A stretch of DNA of 64,000 nt from Streptantibioticus parmotrematis (GCF_019890615.1 NZ_JAINVZ010000008.1:1-64000); one strand, 5' to 3'. Numbered from the stretch's first letter, positions 20,410 to 28,928 are shown. The notes: a model not told the origin generated them from the letters alone. Made by a program: numbers and translations.

Positions 20410-21072
20410 GTGGTCGACGACCTCATGGCCAGGCTGCGCCGCGCGCCCGCGCTCGCCGGGCCGCTGCCGCGCTTCGATCCCGCGGCGGCGGGGGAGCGGC
20501 CCGGGCCGGTGTTCGCCGACTGGCTCGGCCGCGCGCTGGACGACGAGGTGCCCGAGCCGCAGGTGATGACGCTCAGCACCGCCGACGCCGCGGGACGGCC
20601 CTCGGCGCGGGTGCTGGTGCTGCGGGGGTTCGATCCGGCCGAGTGCTCTTTCGACTTCGCCACCGACGCCGCCAGCCGCAAGGGCGGTGAACTGGCCGTC
20701 AATCCGTACGCCGCGCTGACCTGGTACTGGCCCTCGCACGGCCGCCAGATCCGCGCCGCGGGCCCGGTGACCGCCCTGGACCGGCAGCACGCCCGGGACG
20801 ACTTCCTCGGCCGCGGCGAAGCCTCGCGTGTCGCGGGCTTCACCGGGACCATGAGCGCGCCGCTGGCCGGGGCCAAGGCGTACGACGAGGGGCGGGCGAG
20901 GGCGCGGGAGGTGCTGGCCGCCACGCCGGACGCGGTCCCGGAGGGCCACACCGTCCACCGGCTGCGGCCGGACGAGGTGGAGTTCTTCCAGGGCAGCGGC
21001 GACCGCTTCCACCGCAGGCTGCGCTACGTACGCGACGGCGACGGGTGGCGGCGCGGGGAGTTGTGGCCCTGA
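20410..21072 (+). CDS. Pyridoxine/pyridoxamine 5'-phosphate oxidase-like flavoprotein
   Basis: 220 aa. FMN-binding split barrel with PdxH-like features: PSARVLVLRGFD, DAASRKGGELAVNP, ALTWYWP, and a PNPOx C-terminal dimerisation region ending RRGELWP where canonical PdxH ends in RLAP. It may oxidise PNP/PMP or be a sub-family with another flavin-dependent role. GTG at 20410 preferred since GAGGGG precedes it; GTG codons at 20329 and 20383 are alternatives. Confidence 0.8.
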   Translation: MVDDLMARLRRAPALAGPLPRFDPAAAGERPGPVFADWLGRALDDEVPEPQVMTLSTADAAGRPSARVLVLRGFDPAECSFDFATDAASRKGGELAVNPYAALTWYWPSHGRQIRAAGPVTALDRQHARDDFLGRGEASRVAGFTGTMSAPLAGAKAYDEGRARAREVLAATPDAVPEGHTVHRLRPDEVEFFQGSGDRFHRRLRYVRDGDGWRRGELWP

Positions 21073-21196
21073 GCCGACCCGCGTGTGCGCGGGATGCCGG
21101 CCGCCGGGGCCGACCCGGTGCCGGTGGCGATCGCAGGCGTTCCGTGACAGGGGCTAACGGGGTGACGGTCCTGTTGCCGGCTGACATGATGACCCG

Positions 21197-22291
21197 ATGG
21201 ACAGCACTTCGGGGACCTCGGGCATACCGGGGAGGAGAGCCGCACTCGTACCGGCACTGATCTCGGCGCTCGCCTTCGGCGGGTCCGGTGTGGCCGCCAA
21301 ACCGCTGATCCAGGCGGGCATGGACCCCCTGCACGTGGTGTGGCTGCGGGTGGCCGGGGCCGCGCTGGTGATGCTGCCGGTCGCGGTGCGCCACCGTGGT
21401 GTGCTGCGCCGCCGTCCCGGACTGCTCGTGGGATTCGGCCTGTTGGCGGTGGCCGGTGTGCAGGCCTGCTACTTCGCGGCGATCTCGCGCATCCCGGTGG
21501 GCGTGGCGCTGCTCGTGGAGTACCTGGCGCCCGCGCTGGTGCTCGGCTGGGTGCGGTTCGTCCAGCGCAAGGCGGTCAGCAGGTCGGCGGCGATCGGCGT
21601 GGTGCTGGCCGTGGTCGGACTGGCCGGGGTCGTCGAGGTGTGGGACGGCCTGAGCTTCGACCCCGTCGGGCTGCTGCTCGCGGTGGGCGCCGCCTGCTGC
21701 CAGGTCGGGTACTTCGTGCTGTCCGCGCACGGCAGCGAGGGCGAGGACGCGGCCGATCCACTCGCCGTGATCGCCTACGGACTGCTGATCGGCGCGGTCG
21801 TGCTGACCGCCGTGGCCCGGCCGTGGGGGATGCGCTGGCACGTGCTGACGCATCACGTGGCGATGGGCGGCGATCAGGTGCCCGCCTGGCTGCTGCTGGC
21901 GTGGATCGTGCTGATCGCCACGGTGCTGGCGTACCTCACCGGTGTGGTGTCGGTGCGGCGGCTGTCACCGCAGGTAGCGGGCGTCGTCGCCTGCCTGGAG
22001 GCGGTCGTGGCGACCGTGCTGGCCTGGGTGCTGCTCGGCGAGCGCTTCTCCGCACCGCAGATGGCGGGCGGCGCGCTCGTCCTGATCGGCGCGTTCATCG
22101 CCCAGACGGCGACGCCGGGGGCCGCCACCGACCCGGTGGTCGAGGCCCTTCCGCACGGCAACGCCGCCGGGGAGGCCGCAGACGAGGCGATCGGGGAGTC
22201 CGCAGAAGCCGCCGCGGAGGCCGCGGACGAAGCCGCCGGCGAGGGCGTCACAGGTGGCGGGCGGTTGCCCGACCGCGCCCGCACCTCCTAG
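21197..22291 (+). CDS. EamA/DMT family transporter with acidic C-terminal tail
   Basis: 364 aa, ten predicted membrane helices in two EamA repeats. Likely exporter of amino acids or metabolites; the substrate cannot be read from sequence. Residues about 320-350 form an Ala/Glu/Asp-rich repeat (A-G-E-A-A-D-E type units), an unusual acidic cytoplasmic tail, ending basic. No clear ribosome binding site before ATG 21197. First of three EamA genes within 6 kb. Confidence 0.85.
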   Translation: MDSTSGTSGIPGRRAALVPALISALAFGGSGVAAKPLIQAGMDPLHVVWLRVAGAALVMLPVAVRHRGVLRRRPGLLVGFGLLAVAGVQACYFAAISRIPVGVALLVEYLAPALVLGWVRFVQRKAVSRSAAIGVVLAVVGLAGVVEVWDGLSFDPVGLLLAVGAACCQVGYFVLSAHGSEGEDAADPLAVIAYGLLIGAVVLTAVARPWGMRWHVLTHHVAMGGDQVPAWLLLAWIVLIATVLAYLTGVVSVRRLSPQVAGVVACLEAVVATVLAWVLLGERFSAPQMAGGALVLIGAFIAQTATPGAATDPVVEALPHGNAAGEAADEAIGESAEAAAEAADEAAGEGVTGGGRLPDRARTS

Positions 22292-22294
22292 GCT
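22265..22294 (+). promoter_or_regulatory. Promoter of leader ORF and second EamA gene
   Basis: TTGCCC (22265-22270), 18-bp spacer, TAGGCT (22289-22294). It lies inside the last codons of the preceding EamA gene. The predicted start is at or next to the ATG of the leader ORF at 22302, so that ORF would be leaderless. Confidence 0.6.
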
Positions 22295-22301
22295 CACCGA
22301 C

Positions 22302-22349
22302 ATGCACCGAAGCGTTCTCCAGGCCGTTCTGCCGCCTCCCGCCGCCTGA
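22302..22349 (+). CDS. Short leaderless upstream ORF ending in Pro-Pro-Pro
   Basis: 15 codons encoding MHRSVLQAVLPPPAA. The ATG is seven bases after a good -10 box and has no ribosome binding site, which is the arrangement of leaderless leader peptides in actinobacteria. Three consecutive prolines are a known ribosome pausing signal relieved by EF-P. The stop codon lies in the loop of a hairpin (22339-22357), so a paused ribosome would disrupt it. Expression as a peptide is not proven. Confidence 0.5.
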   Translation: MHRSVLQAVLPPPAA

Positions 22350-22396
22350 CGCGGCGGCGAGGCTCACGGAAGATGACGCCCGGCGAGTAGCCGGGC
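22339..22396 (+). promoter_or_regulatory. Two leader hairpins before the second EamA gene
   Basis: CCGCCGC (22339-22345) pairs with GCGGCGG (22351-22357) across the stop of the leader ORF; GCCCGGC (22378-22384) pairs with GCCGGGC (22390-22396) with a 5-nt loop. They are candidate attenuator elements; neither has a U-tract. Confidence 0.45.
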
Positions 22397-22459
22397 GGGT
22401 CGTCGCTGTCCGCACACGGGATCACGCGACCACCTCACTCCTTCCGTTGGAGAACACCC

Positions 22460-23416
22460 GTGTCCACGCACTCCACCCTGCCCATCGGGCGGGGACTGCT
22501 CTACGTCGCGTTCGCCGCGACCGCCTGGGGGACCGCCGGTGCGGCGGCGTCCCTGCTCTACCGCCACAGCGGCATCGGCCCGATCGCGCTGTCCTTCTGG
22601 CGTTACGTCGGCGGCCTCGCGCTGCTGCTGCCGGTCCACGCCCACCGGCGCCGCACCAGGCCGTCGGCCCCGCGCCGCCGTCGTCCGGCCCGCGACATCC
22701 TGATCACCGGCGTCGGCCTGACGGTCTTCCAGAGCGCCTACTTCGCCGGGGTGCAGGCCACCGGCCTCGCCGTCGGCACCGTCGTCACCATGGGCGCGAG
22801 CCCCGTCCTGGTCGCCCTCGGCGGGCGGCTGCTGACGGGGGAGCGGCTGGGCCGCGCCGGAACGGTGTGCGTGCTCGGCGCGCTCACCGGGCTGATGGTG
22901 CTGGTCCTCGGCGGCGAGGGCGGCGGCCGTGGCGCCGTCCGGCCCGAGGGCGTCGCCCTCGCCCTGCTGTCGGCCGCCGCGTACGCCTGCATCACGCTCT
23001 ACTCGCGCCGCCGCGGCCAGGACGCGGCGGGCGGCGACCCGCTGGAGACGACCTTGTGGTCGTTCGGGATCGGAGCCGTCTGCCTGCTGCCGATCGCGTT
23101 GTGGCAGGGCGTGTGGCGCGACGTCCACGACGTGGGCCGGACGCTGGAGCTGCTGGGCTACCTGACGACGGTGCCCACCGCGCTCGCCTACGCGTTGTTC
23201 TTCGCCGGGCTGACGGTCGTGCGGGCCTCGACCGTGTCGGTGGTCTCGTTGATAGAGCCGGTGGCGGCCGCCGCGATCGCGGTCGCGCTGCTCGGTGAGC
23301 GGCTGACCCTCCCGATGGCGCTGGGCATGGCGATCCTGGTGGGCGCGGTCACCACACTCGCGGTCGCGGAGACGCGGATCGCGGTGGGCGCGCGCAGGGC
23401 GGCGGCGTCCGCGTAA
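22460..23416 (+). CDS. EamA/DMT family transporter
   Basis: 318 aa, two EamA repeats with ten predicted helices and a basic cytoplasmic loop (HRRRTRPSAPRRRR) after the third. GTG start with GGAGAA at 22449-22454. Its leader of about 160 nt carries a short ORF and hairpins, so export is probably controlled by translation or by an effector acting on the ribosome. Substrate unknown. Confidence 0.85.
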   Translation: MSTHSTLPIGRGLLYVAFAATAWGTAGAAASLLYRHSGIGPIALSFWRYVGGLALLLPVHAHRRRTRPSAPRRRRPARDILITGVGLTVFQSAYFAGVQATGLAVGTVVTMGASPVLVALGGRLLTGERLGRAGTVCVLGALTGLMVLVLGGEGGGRGAVRPEGVALALLSAAAYACITLYSRRRGQDAAGGDPLETTLWSFGIGAVCLLPIALWQGVWRDVHDVGRTLELLGYLTTVPTALAYALFFAGLTVVRASTVSVVSLIEPVAAAAIAVALLGERLTLPMALGMAILVGAVTTLAVAETRIAVGARRAAASA

Positions 23417-23428
23417 GGCTGGAGCGGG

Positions 23429-23464
23429 CCGGGCCGTGTGCGCTTCGCGGCACACACGGCCCGG
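23429..23464. terminator. Bidirectional terminator
   Basis: CCGGGCCGTGTG (23429-23440) pairs with CACACGGCCCGG (23453-23464) between two convergent genes. Confidence 0.8.
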
Positions 23465-23477
23465 CGCCCGGCGCTCG

Positions 23478-24125
23478 TCAGGCGTCCGCGTCCGACGCGG
23501 TGAGCCTGCGCAGTTGGTGGGCGCGGGCCTCGGCGTCGCGCGGCCCGCCGCGTCCGGCAAGCCGCTCGGCGTCGGACAGCTGCATGGAACGCGGCTTGTT
23601 GCCGCCGTACTTGAACTTGGCCCGTACCTCCACGACATCGAGCAGCACGCCCCGGATGCCCGGCAGCATGCGGCCGAACGGCTCCTGGCCGGGCGCCACC
23701 GGCGCGTAGTCGCCCTCGGGCTGGAAGTGCGCCAACTGGCGGTGCAGCAGCTCCGCCTTGGCCTGCGGGTCGTCCACGACGTGTGCCACGCAACGGAGCT
23801 GGACCGCCGCGTAGAAGCTCGTCGGCGTGCCGTGCTCGGGCGGGACGCCGTCCGGCGCGTGCCAGGGGCCGGGGACGAAGACGTAGTCGTCCACGACGCT
23901 CAGCGTGACGTCGGGATTCGCCTCCAGCGCCGCCCAGACCGGGTTGGGCCGGGCGAGATGGGTGACCGCCTCGCGGCGCTCGTGGTCGTAGACGAAGTGC
24001 AGCGGCAGGACGTGTGGCGGCTCACCGGGCAGTCCGTTGACGGCCAGCTGCCCGAAGTCGTGGACGGCGAGCCAGTCCTGCCACTCGCCCTCCTCCAGCG
24101 CGGCGTCCCAGGGGTGGATCAGCAT
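23478..24125 (-). CDS. FMN-binding negative transcriptional regulator family (PaiB-like)
   Basis: 215 aa. PaiB-type FMN-binding split barrel: starts MLIHPWDA, has HVLPLHFVYD and the G-x-P-T-S-F-Y-A-A-V-Q motif, and ends with a basic, glycine-rich tail. B. subtilis PaiB represses sporulation and protease genes, but most family members have no proven DNA binding and may be flavin enzymes. Lies 27 bp after the NimA-like gene on the same strand and is probably in one transcript with it. Confidence 0.82.
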   Translation of the reverse strand: MLIHPWDAALEEGEWQDWLAVHDFGQLAVNGLPGEPPHVLPLHFVYDHERREAVTHLARPNPVWAALEANPDVTLSVVDDYVFVPGPWHAPDGVPPEHGTPTSFYAAVQLRCVAHVVDDPQAKAELLHRQLAHFQPEGDYAPVAPGQEPFGRMLPGIRGVLLDVVEVRAKFKYGGNKPRSMQLSDAERLAGRGGPRDAEARAHQLRRLTASDADA

Positions 24126-24152
24126 GGTGCGTTCCGTTCAGGTGGTCGGGCC

Positions 24153-24842
24153 TCAGCGCTTGCCGAGGTAGCCGGGCACCGCGATCGCGGGGTCGAGGTC
24201 GTCGGCGGGGACCGGGTCGCCGTAGGAGTGCCGCACCGGCAGCACGCCGCTCCAGTACGGCAGCGCGACGTCCTCGGGCTCGTCGCCGGGGCCGCCGGTG
24301 CGGGCCTTCGCCGAGACCTCCTCCAGGTCGAGGCGGATCACCGCGGTCGCGGCGAGCTCCCTGGCGTTGGCGCGCCGCGAGTCGTCGGCCCGGCCGGGGA
24401 CGACGTGCTCGACGATGGCGTCCAGCGCGAGGGCCCGCTCGTCGGGGTCGGTGACCTGGTGCGCCGTGCCGTGCACCACCACCGAGCGGTAGTTGACCGA
24501 GTGGTGGAACGCGGACCTGGCCAGCACCAGCCCGTCGACCAGCGTCACCGTCAGGCACACCGGCAGCCCCTCGTCCGCCCCGGCGCCGCGCAGCGGACGG
24601 GAGCCGGTCGAGCCGTGCACGTAGAGCCGCTCACCGACCCGGCCGTACAGCGTGGGGAGCACGACGGGGGCGCCGTCGCGGACGAACCCGAGGTGGCACA
24701 TGTAGCTCTCGTCGAGGATGGAGTGCACCAACTCGCGGTCCCACGAAGCCCGTTCCCGCGAACGGGTCGGGACCGTGCGGTCGGTCGCCGGGTAGGCGCC
24801 GGTCGAGCCGGAGGCGGCCGGGTCCTGGGTGACCTGGGACAT
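24153..24842 (-). CDS. PNPOx-like flavoprotein of the NimA / 5-nitroimidazole reductase family
   Basis: 229 aa. Split-barrel flavoprotein with the ILDESYMCHLGFVRDG start and histidines (H127 region, SAFHHSVNYRSVVVHG) typical of NimA-like proteins. These can reduce nitro drugs, but most chromosomal members act in unknown redox roles. ATG at 24842 taken because GAGGAGA lies just before it; an upstream ATG would add eight residues. Divergent from the MocR regulator, which is the likely controller. Confidence 0.8.
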   Translation of the reverse strand: MSQVTQDPAASGSTGAYPATDRTVPTRSRERASWDRELVHSILDESYMCHLGFVRDGAPVVLPTLYGRVGERLYVHGSTGSRPLRGAGADEGLPVCLTVTLVDGLVLARSAFHHSVNYRSVVVHGTAHQVTDPDERALALDAIVEHVVPGRADDSRRANARELAATAVIRLDLEEVSAKARTGGPGDEPEDVALPYWSGVLPVRHSYGDPVPADDLDPAIAVPGYLGKR

Positions 24843-24867
24843 GCGTGTTCTCCTCAACCTCGTCACT

Positions 24868-24897
24868 TTGAACTAGTGCATAATGTCTTTTGTGCTA
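24868..24897. promoter_or_regulatory. Shared operator/promoter between NimA-like and MocR genes
   Basis: TTTGAACTAGTGCATAATG followed by TGTGCTAG. The 6-bp palindrome ACTAGT and a second GCTAG half-site lie 20 bp apart, as in MocR operators. CATAAT at 24879-24884 is a strong -10 box for the plus strand; a start seven bases on would coincide with the GTG at 24892. Confidence 0.5.
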
Positions 24898-26223
24898 GGA
24901 GAGTATCGGATCACTGGTCGGCGCGCTACGGAGATCGCGGCCGACATCGAACGGGCGGTCGGCGCGGGCGCGCTGCACCCCGGCGACACGCTGCCGCCGC
25001 TGCGGGAACTCGCCGCGCGGCTCGCCGTCAACGCCAACACGGTGGCCGCCGCCTACCGGCTGCTGCGGGACCGGGGCGTCATCGAGACGGCGGGACGGCG
25101 CGGCAGCCGGGTGCGGGCAAGGCCCGCCACGACCGCGCGCGACGAGCCGCGCGTCCCGGTGCCGCCCGGCGCGCGCGACCTGACCACCGGCAACCCCGAT
25201 GCCGCGCTGCTGCCACCGCTCGGCGACGCGCTCGCCGCCGCCGCCCGACGCCATGCCACCGACCCCGCGCTCTACGGCGGCTCGGCGGAACTGCCCGAGC
25301 TGCGCGAGCTGGCCCGCGCCGCCTTCGACGCGGACGGCGTGCCCGACGGGCCGATCGCGGTCACCTCCGGATCGCTGGACGCCATCGAGCGCGCGCTCGT
25401 CGCGCACCTGCGCCCCGGGGACGCGGTGGCCGTCGAGGACCCGGGCTGGGGCAGCGTCTTCGACATCGTGCCCGCGCTCGGCATGCGCGCCGTCCCGGTC
25501 CGGGTGGACGACGACGGCCCGCTGCCGCAGGACGTGCGCCGGGCGCTCGGGCAGGGCGCGCGGGCGCTGGTCGTCACCGACCGCGGGCAGAACCCGACCG
25601 GCGCGCTGATCGGCGCGGAGCGTGCCCGGGAGCTGCGGGAGGTGCTGGCCGCCCACCCCGAGGTGCTGGTCATCGACGACGACCACGTGCACGGCCTGGT
25701 CGACGAGCCGCTGCACCCGCTGGCGGGCAGCACGCCGCACTGGATGCTGGTGCGCTCCACCGCCAAGGCGTACGGGCCCGACCTGCGCCTCGCGGTGCTC
25801 ACCGGAGACCCGCTCACCGTCGACCGCATCCGTGGGCGGCACCGCCTCGGGCCCGGCTGGGTCAGCCACCTCCTCCAGCACGCCGTGGTCCACCTGTGGC
25901 GCACCGGCGCGGTCGACCCGAAGGCGGTGGCGGCCGCCTACGCCGAGCGACGTGACGCGCTGGGGGCGGCGTTGCGGGAGCGCGGGGTCGAGGCCTTCGG
26001 GCGCAGCGGGATGAACGTGTGGGTCCCGGTGCCGGACGAGACGGCCGCGGTCACCGGGCTGCTGCACGGCGGCTGGGCGGTGGCGCCCGGCGCCCGGTTC
26101 CGGCTGGCGTCCGCCCCCGGCGTCAGGATCACCGTCTCACCGCTGGGCCCCGCCGACATCGTCCCGCTCGCGGACGCCGTCGCGAGCGCGGCGCGGCCGG
26201 TGGCGGCGGGACGTTACGGCTGA
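24883..26223 (+). CDS. MocR/PdxR-type GntR regulator with aminotransferase domain
   Basis: 446 aa. An N-terminal GntR winged helix (about 10-80; LPPLRELAARLAVNANTVAAAYRLL) and a class I/II aminotransferase fold (about 100-440) with the PLP pocket residues N-P-T-G in RGQNPTGA, the DDDH loop and STAKAYGPDLRL. The canonical Schiff-base lysine is in this last motif. MocR proteins sense PLP or amino compounds; adjacent PNPOx-fold genes make a vitamin B6 or amine link plausible. Start uncertain: the ATG at 24883 overlaps a -10 box, and a leaderless GTG at 24892 is an equally good start. Confidence 0.87.
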   Translation: MSFVLGEYRITGRRATEIAADIERAVGAGALHPGDTLPPLRELAARLAVNANTVAAAYRLLRDRGVIETAGRRGSRVRARPATTARDEPRVPVPPGARDLTTGNPDAALLPPLGDALAAAARRHATDPALYGGSAELPELRELARAAFDADGVPDGPIAVTSGSLDAIERALVAHLRPGDAVAVEDPGWGSVFDIVPALGMRAVPVRVDDDGPLPQDVRRALGQGARALVVTDRGQNPTGALIGAERARELREVLAAHPEVLVIDDDHVHGLVDEPLHPLAGSTPHWMLVRSTAKAYGPDLRLAVLTGDPLTVDRIRGRHRLGPGWVSHLLQHAVVHLWRTGAVDPKAVAAAYAERRDALGAALRERGVEAFGRSGMNVWVPVPDETAAVTGLLHGGWAVAPGARFRLASAPGVRITVSPLGPADIVPLADAVASAARPVAAGRYG

Positions 26224-26241
26224 GGGCCGGGCGCCGGGGCG

Positions 26242-27300
26242 TTACGGCTGAGGGTCGGGCGTGGGGGTGGCGGGGTGCTGTGGCCGACGGCGCCGGGCGC
26301 GGGTCTGGGTGAGCGCCGCGCCGATGAGGATCACCACGGCGCCGACCGGCTCGTTCCAGGTCAGCCGCTCGTGCAGCAGCAGGGCGCCGGCCGCGGTCGC
26401 GATGACCGGGATCAGGTACGTGACCATCGTGGCGATCGTCGGACCGGCCTCCTGGACCAGGCCGTACTGGGTGAGGAAGGCGAAGCCGGTGCCCAGCGCG
26501 CCCAGGGCCACCACCGACAGCACCGAGGTGACCGGGAACGCGTGCGGCATGGAGGTGAACAGCGGTGTGACGACGGCGAGTTGGACGGTGCCGGCGAGCA
26601 GCTGCCCGGTCGACAGCGACAGGCTGGAGCCGCCGGCGTCGGCGAGGGTGCGGCGCACGTAGATCCAGCCGACCGCGTAGCTGAGCCCCGCGGTCAGGGC
26701 CAGTCCGGTGCCGACCGGGTCCTGGCCGGAGAACCCCTGCCACACGCCCAGCACGGTCAGCACCCCGGCGAAGCCGATCGCCACCCCGGCGAACCGCCGC
26801 CGGGTCGGCCGGTCCTCGGAGAGCGCCACCAGCGACAGCACCATGCTGAACAGCGGGGTCGTCGCGTTGCAGATCCCGGCCACGGTGGACGGGATGGTCA
26901 GCTCGGAGTACGCGAACAGCGAGAAGGGCAGCGCGTTCAGCAGGAACGCGGCGACCGTCAGCCGCGCCCACACCCGCGCGCCGCGCGGCAGGCCCTCCCG
27001 CCGGAACAGCAGCACCGCGCCGAGCACCGCCGTGCCGAACACCATCCGGCCCAGGGTGACCTGGAGCGGGGCGAACGCCTCGGTGCCGACCTTGATGAAC
27101 AGGAAGCTGAAGCCCCAGATGAGCGAGAGCGCGGCGAAGCGGATCCGCCAGTCGATCTTCCGGCGGCGCGGGGCGGGTACGGCGGGGGACGGCGCCAGAG
27201 AGGCGGGCGCGGGTGCCGGGGCGGAGGCGGGTGCGGTCGCCGCGGCGGAGGGGACGGGATCGGCCGGGGCCGGGGCGGCAGGGTGGGCTGGGGCGGTCAT
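26242..27300 (-). CDS. EamA/DMT family transporter with Ala/Pro-rich head
   Basis: 352 aa. About 45 Ala/Pro residues, a basic patch (RRRKIDW) and ten membrane helices in two EamA repeats, then a basic tail. It is divergent from a LysR gene, with only 73 bp between the two starts, so the LysR protein is the likely regulator and its ligand the likely transported substrate, as in other LysR-EamA pairs. Confidence 0.85.
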   Translation of the reverse strand: MTAPAHPAAPAPADPVPSAAATAPASAPAPAPASLAPSPAVPAPRRRKIDWRIRFAALSLIWGFSFLFIKVGTEAFAPLQVTLGRMVFGTAVLGAVLLFRREGLPRGARVWARLTVAAFLLNALPFSLFAYSELTIPSTVAGICNATTPLFSMVLSLVALSEDRPTRRRFAGVAIGFAGVLTVLGVWQGFSGQDPVGTGLALTAGLSYAVGWIYVRRTLADAGGSSLSLSTGQLLAGTVQLAVVTPLFTSMPHAFPVTSVLSVVALGALGTGFAFLTQYGLVQEAGPTIATMVTYLIPVIATAAGALLLHERLTWNEPVGAVVILIGAALTQTRARRRRPQHPATPTPDPQP

Positions 27301-27342
27301 GGCCTCAGCGTGACGCCCCTAACCTCTTAGAACAAGCGAGTT

Positions 27343-27366
27343 TTCGTTGCAGCGACAGCGTAGTAT
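27343..27366. promoter_or_regulatory. LysR-type box and promoter between EamA and lysR genes
   Basis: TTCGTTGCAGCGA (27343-27355) is a near-palindrome of the T-N11-A class. It is followed by TAGTAT at 27361-27366, a good -10 box only seven bases before the ATG at 27374, which predicts a leaderless lysR mRNA. Confidence 0.5.
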
Positions 27367-27373
27367 CCCTTAC

Positions 27374-28288
27374 ATGTTGAACCTGGACCGCCTGCGCATC
27401 CTGCATGCCATCGACGCCCACGGCTCGGTCAGCGCCGCGGCGGACATCCTCCACGTCACCACGTCCGCGATCTCGCAGCAGATGGGAAAGCTGGAGCGGG
27501 AGACCGGACAGCAGCTGCTGGTGAAGAACGGGCGCGGAGTGCGGCTGACCGACGCCGGGCGCCTGCTGTCCGGTCACGCCGAACGCATCCTGTCGATGGT
27601 CGAGTTGGCGCACGCCGAGCTGGAGGCGCACCGTGGCGCGGCGGTCGGCACGCTCACCATCGGCGCCTTCCCGACCGCCGCCCGCGGCCTGCTGCCCGGC
27701 GCGCTCGCCTCGTTGCGCCGCGACCACCCCCAACTGCGCGCGTACCTCCAGGAGATGGAGCCGGGCGAGGCGATCCCCCGGGTGATGCGGGGGGACGTCG
27801 ACCTGGCCGTCGTCCTCGACTGGTACAACAAGCCGCTTCCGCTGCCGGACGGGCTCGCCAAGGCGCCACTGCTGGACGACCGGGTGGACGTGGTGGTGCC
27901 GGTGGGACACCCGGTGGCCGGGCGGGAGTGGGTCGACCTGGAGGAACTGGCGGACGACGACTGGATCGCCTGGCCGCAGGGGCAGTTCTGCTGTGAATGG
28001 CTGCTGTTCACCCTCCGTGGGAAAGGTGTCGAGCCCCGGGTGTCCCACGCGGCGGACGAACACCCCACGCAGATGGCGCTCGTCGAGGCCGGGCTCGGGG
28101 TGGCGGTCAGCCCCCGGCTGGGGCGCGGCCCGGTGCCCGACGGGGTGCGCGTCGTGCCGGTGCGCGACACCATGCACCGCCACGTGTACGCGGCCTGGCG
28201 CACCGACGCCGACCGCAGGCCGTCCATCCGCGCGGCGGTACGGGCACTGGGACGCGCGGGGGAGGGGATGATCGCCTCGGCGACGTGA
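27374..28288 (+). CDS. LysR family transcriptional regulator
   Basis: 304 aa. N-terminal winged helix (about 1-60; SVSAAADILHVTTSAISQQMGKLE) and a periplasmic-binding-protein-like effector domain (about 90-295). ATG at 27374 selected because it starts the conserved MLNLDRLRIL and fits a -10 box seven bases upstream. Probable activator or repressor of the divergent EamA exporter. Confidence 0.88.
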   Translation: MLNLDRLRILHAIDAHGSVSAAADILHVTTSAISQQMGKLERETGQQLLVKNGRGVRLTDAGRLLSGHAERILSMVELAHAELEAHRGAAVGTLTIGAFPTAARGLLPGALASLRRDHPQLRAYLQEMEPGEAIPRVMRGDVDLAVVLDWYNKPLPLPDGLAKAPLLDDRVDVVVPVGHPVAGREWVDLEELADDDWIAWPQGQFCCEWLLFTLRGKGVEPRVSHAADEHPTQMALVEAGLGVAVSPRLGRGPVPDGVRVVPVRDTMHRHVYAAWRTDADRRPSIRAAVRALGRAGEGMIASAT

Positions 28289-28352
28289 TGTGGCGTCGAT
28301 CTCCCTTACGGCAATGCGACGTGACCGCTGTGACGCTGAAAATGAGTGGGCG

Positions 28353-28850
28353 TCAGCCCAGCTTCACCGCGCCGTTCGCCACGGTGATGTGTGCGGCCGG
28401 CAGCGGCTGGCTCGCGGGCCCGTTGGCCACGCTGCCGTCGGCGATGTGGAACTTGCTGCCATGGCAAGGGCAGTTGATCGTGCCGTCCTTGACCTCGGAG
28501 ACGGTGCACTGCTGATGGGTGCAGACGGCGGAGAAGCCCTTGAACTGCCCGGCCGTGGGCTGGGTCACCACGACCCGCTGGTCGGCGAAGACCTTTCCGC
28601 CGCCCTCCGGGATGTCGGAGGTCTTCGCCAGCGTGGCGCCGGACGCGCCGCCGCCCGTCCCGGACGACCCGCCGGACGTGCCGCCCGAGGAACCCTGGGA
28701 CGTGCCGCCGGATGCGGACGTCGAGCTGCCGGCGCTGCTGCCCTTCGATCCGCCGCAGGCGGCCAGTACGGCGGCGAGGCCGGTCGCTCCCGCCGCCGCG
28801 ACCATGGTGCGACGGGTCGTGGTGACCGGTGTGCCGGGGGTCTGCTCCAT
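28353..28850 (-). CDS. Rieske [2Fe-2S] protein, Tat-exported lipoprotein
   Basis: 165 aa. Twin arginine at 13-14, hydrophobic core and lipobox L29-A-A-C32, so the protein is probably exported folded and lipid-anchored. Ser/Gly-rich linker (about 33-72), then a Rieske domain: cluster ligands C110 and H112 (CTHQQC) and C127 and H130 (CPCH), disulfide cysteines C115 and C129. It resembles the small Rieske proteins of streptomycetes rather than the bc1 complex subunit, and the electron partner is unknown. Confidence 0.9.
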   Translation of the reverse strand: MEQTPGTPVTTTRRTMVAAAGATGLAAVLAACGGSKGSSAGSSTSASGGTSQGSSGGTSGGSSGTGGGASGATLAKTSDIPEGGGKVFADQRVVVTQPTAGQFKGFSAVCTHQQCTVSEVKDGTINCPCHGSKFHIADGSVANGPASQPLPAAHITVANGAVKLG

Positions 28851-28875
28851 GTGCGACGTCCTTCCACGAAGGGAG

Positions 28876-28928
28876 CCGGGCGGCGTGGGGGGTTCGCCGC
28901 CCGGCGGCGTGGTGGGTAACACGCCGCC
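28876..28928 (-). promoter_or_regulatory. Two overlapping hairpins in the leader of the Rieske gene
   Basis: CCGGGCGGCG (28876-28885) pairs with CGCCGCCCGG (28895-28904); GGCGGCGTG (28903-28911) pairs with CACGCCGCC (28920-28928). The arms overlap by two bases, so the two helices compete only at their ends. On the minus strand TTGAAC (28956-28961) and TATGTA (28931-28936) could form a promoter with a long 19-bp spacer, in which case the transcript begins near the second hairpin. Confidence 0.4.

Noticed and set aside
24883..24891. Certain ATG start of the MocR gene
   Set aside because: The ATG overlaps the -10 box CATAAT. A leaderless GTG at 24892 is equally possible, so the start is left open in the entry.
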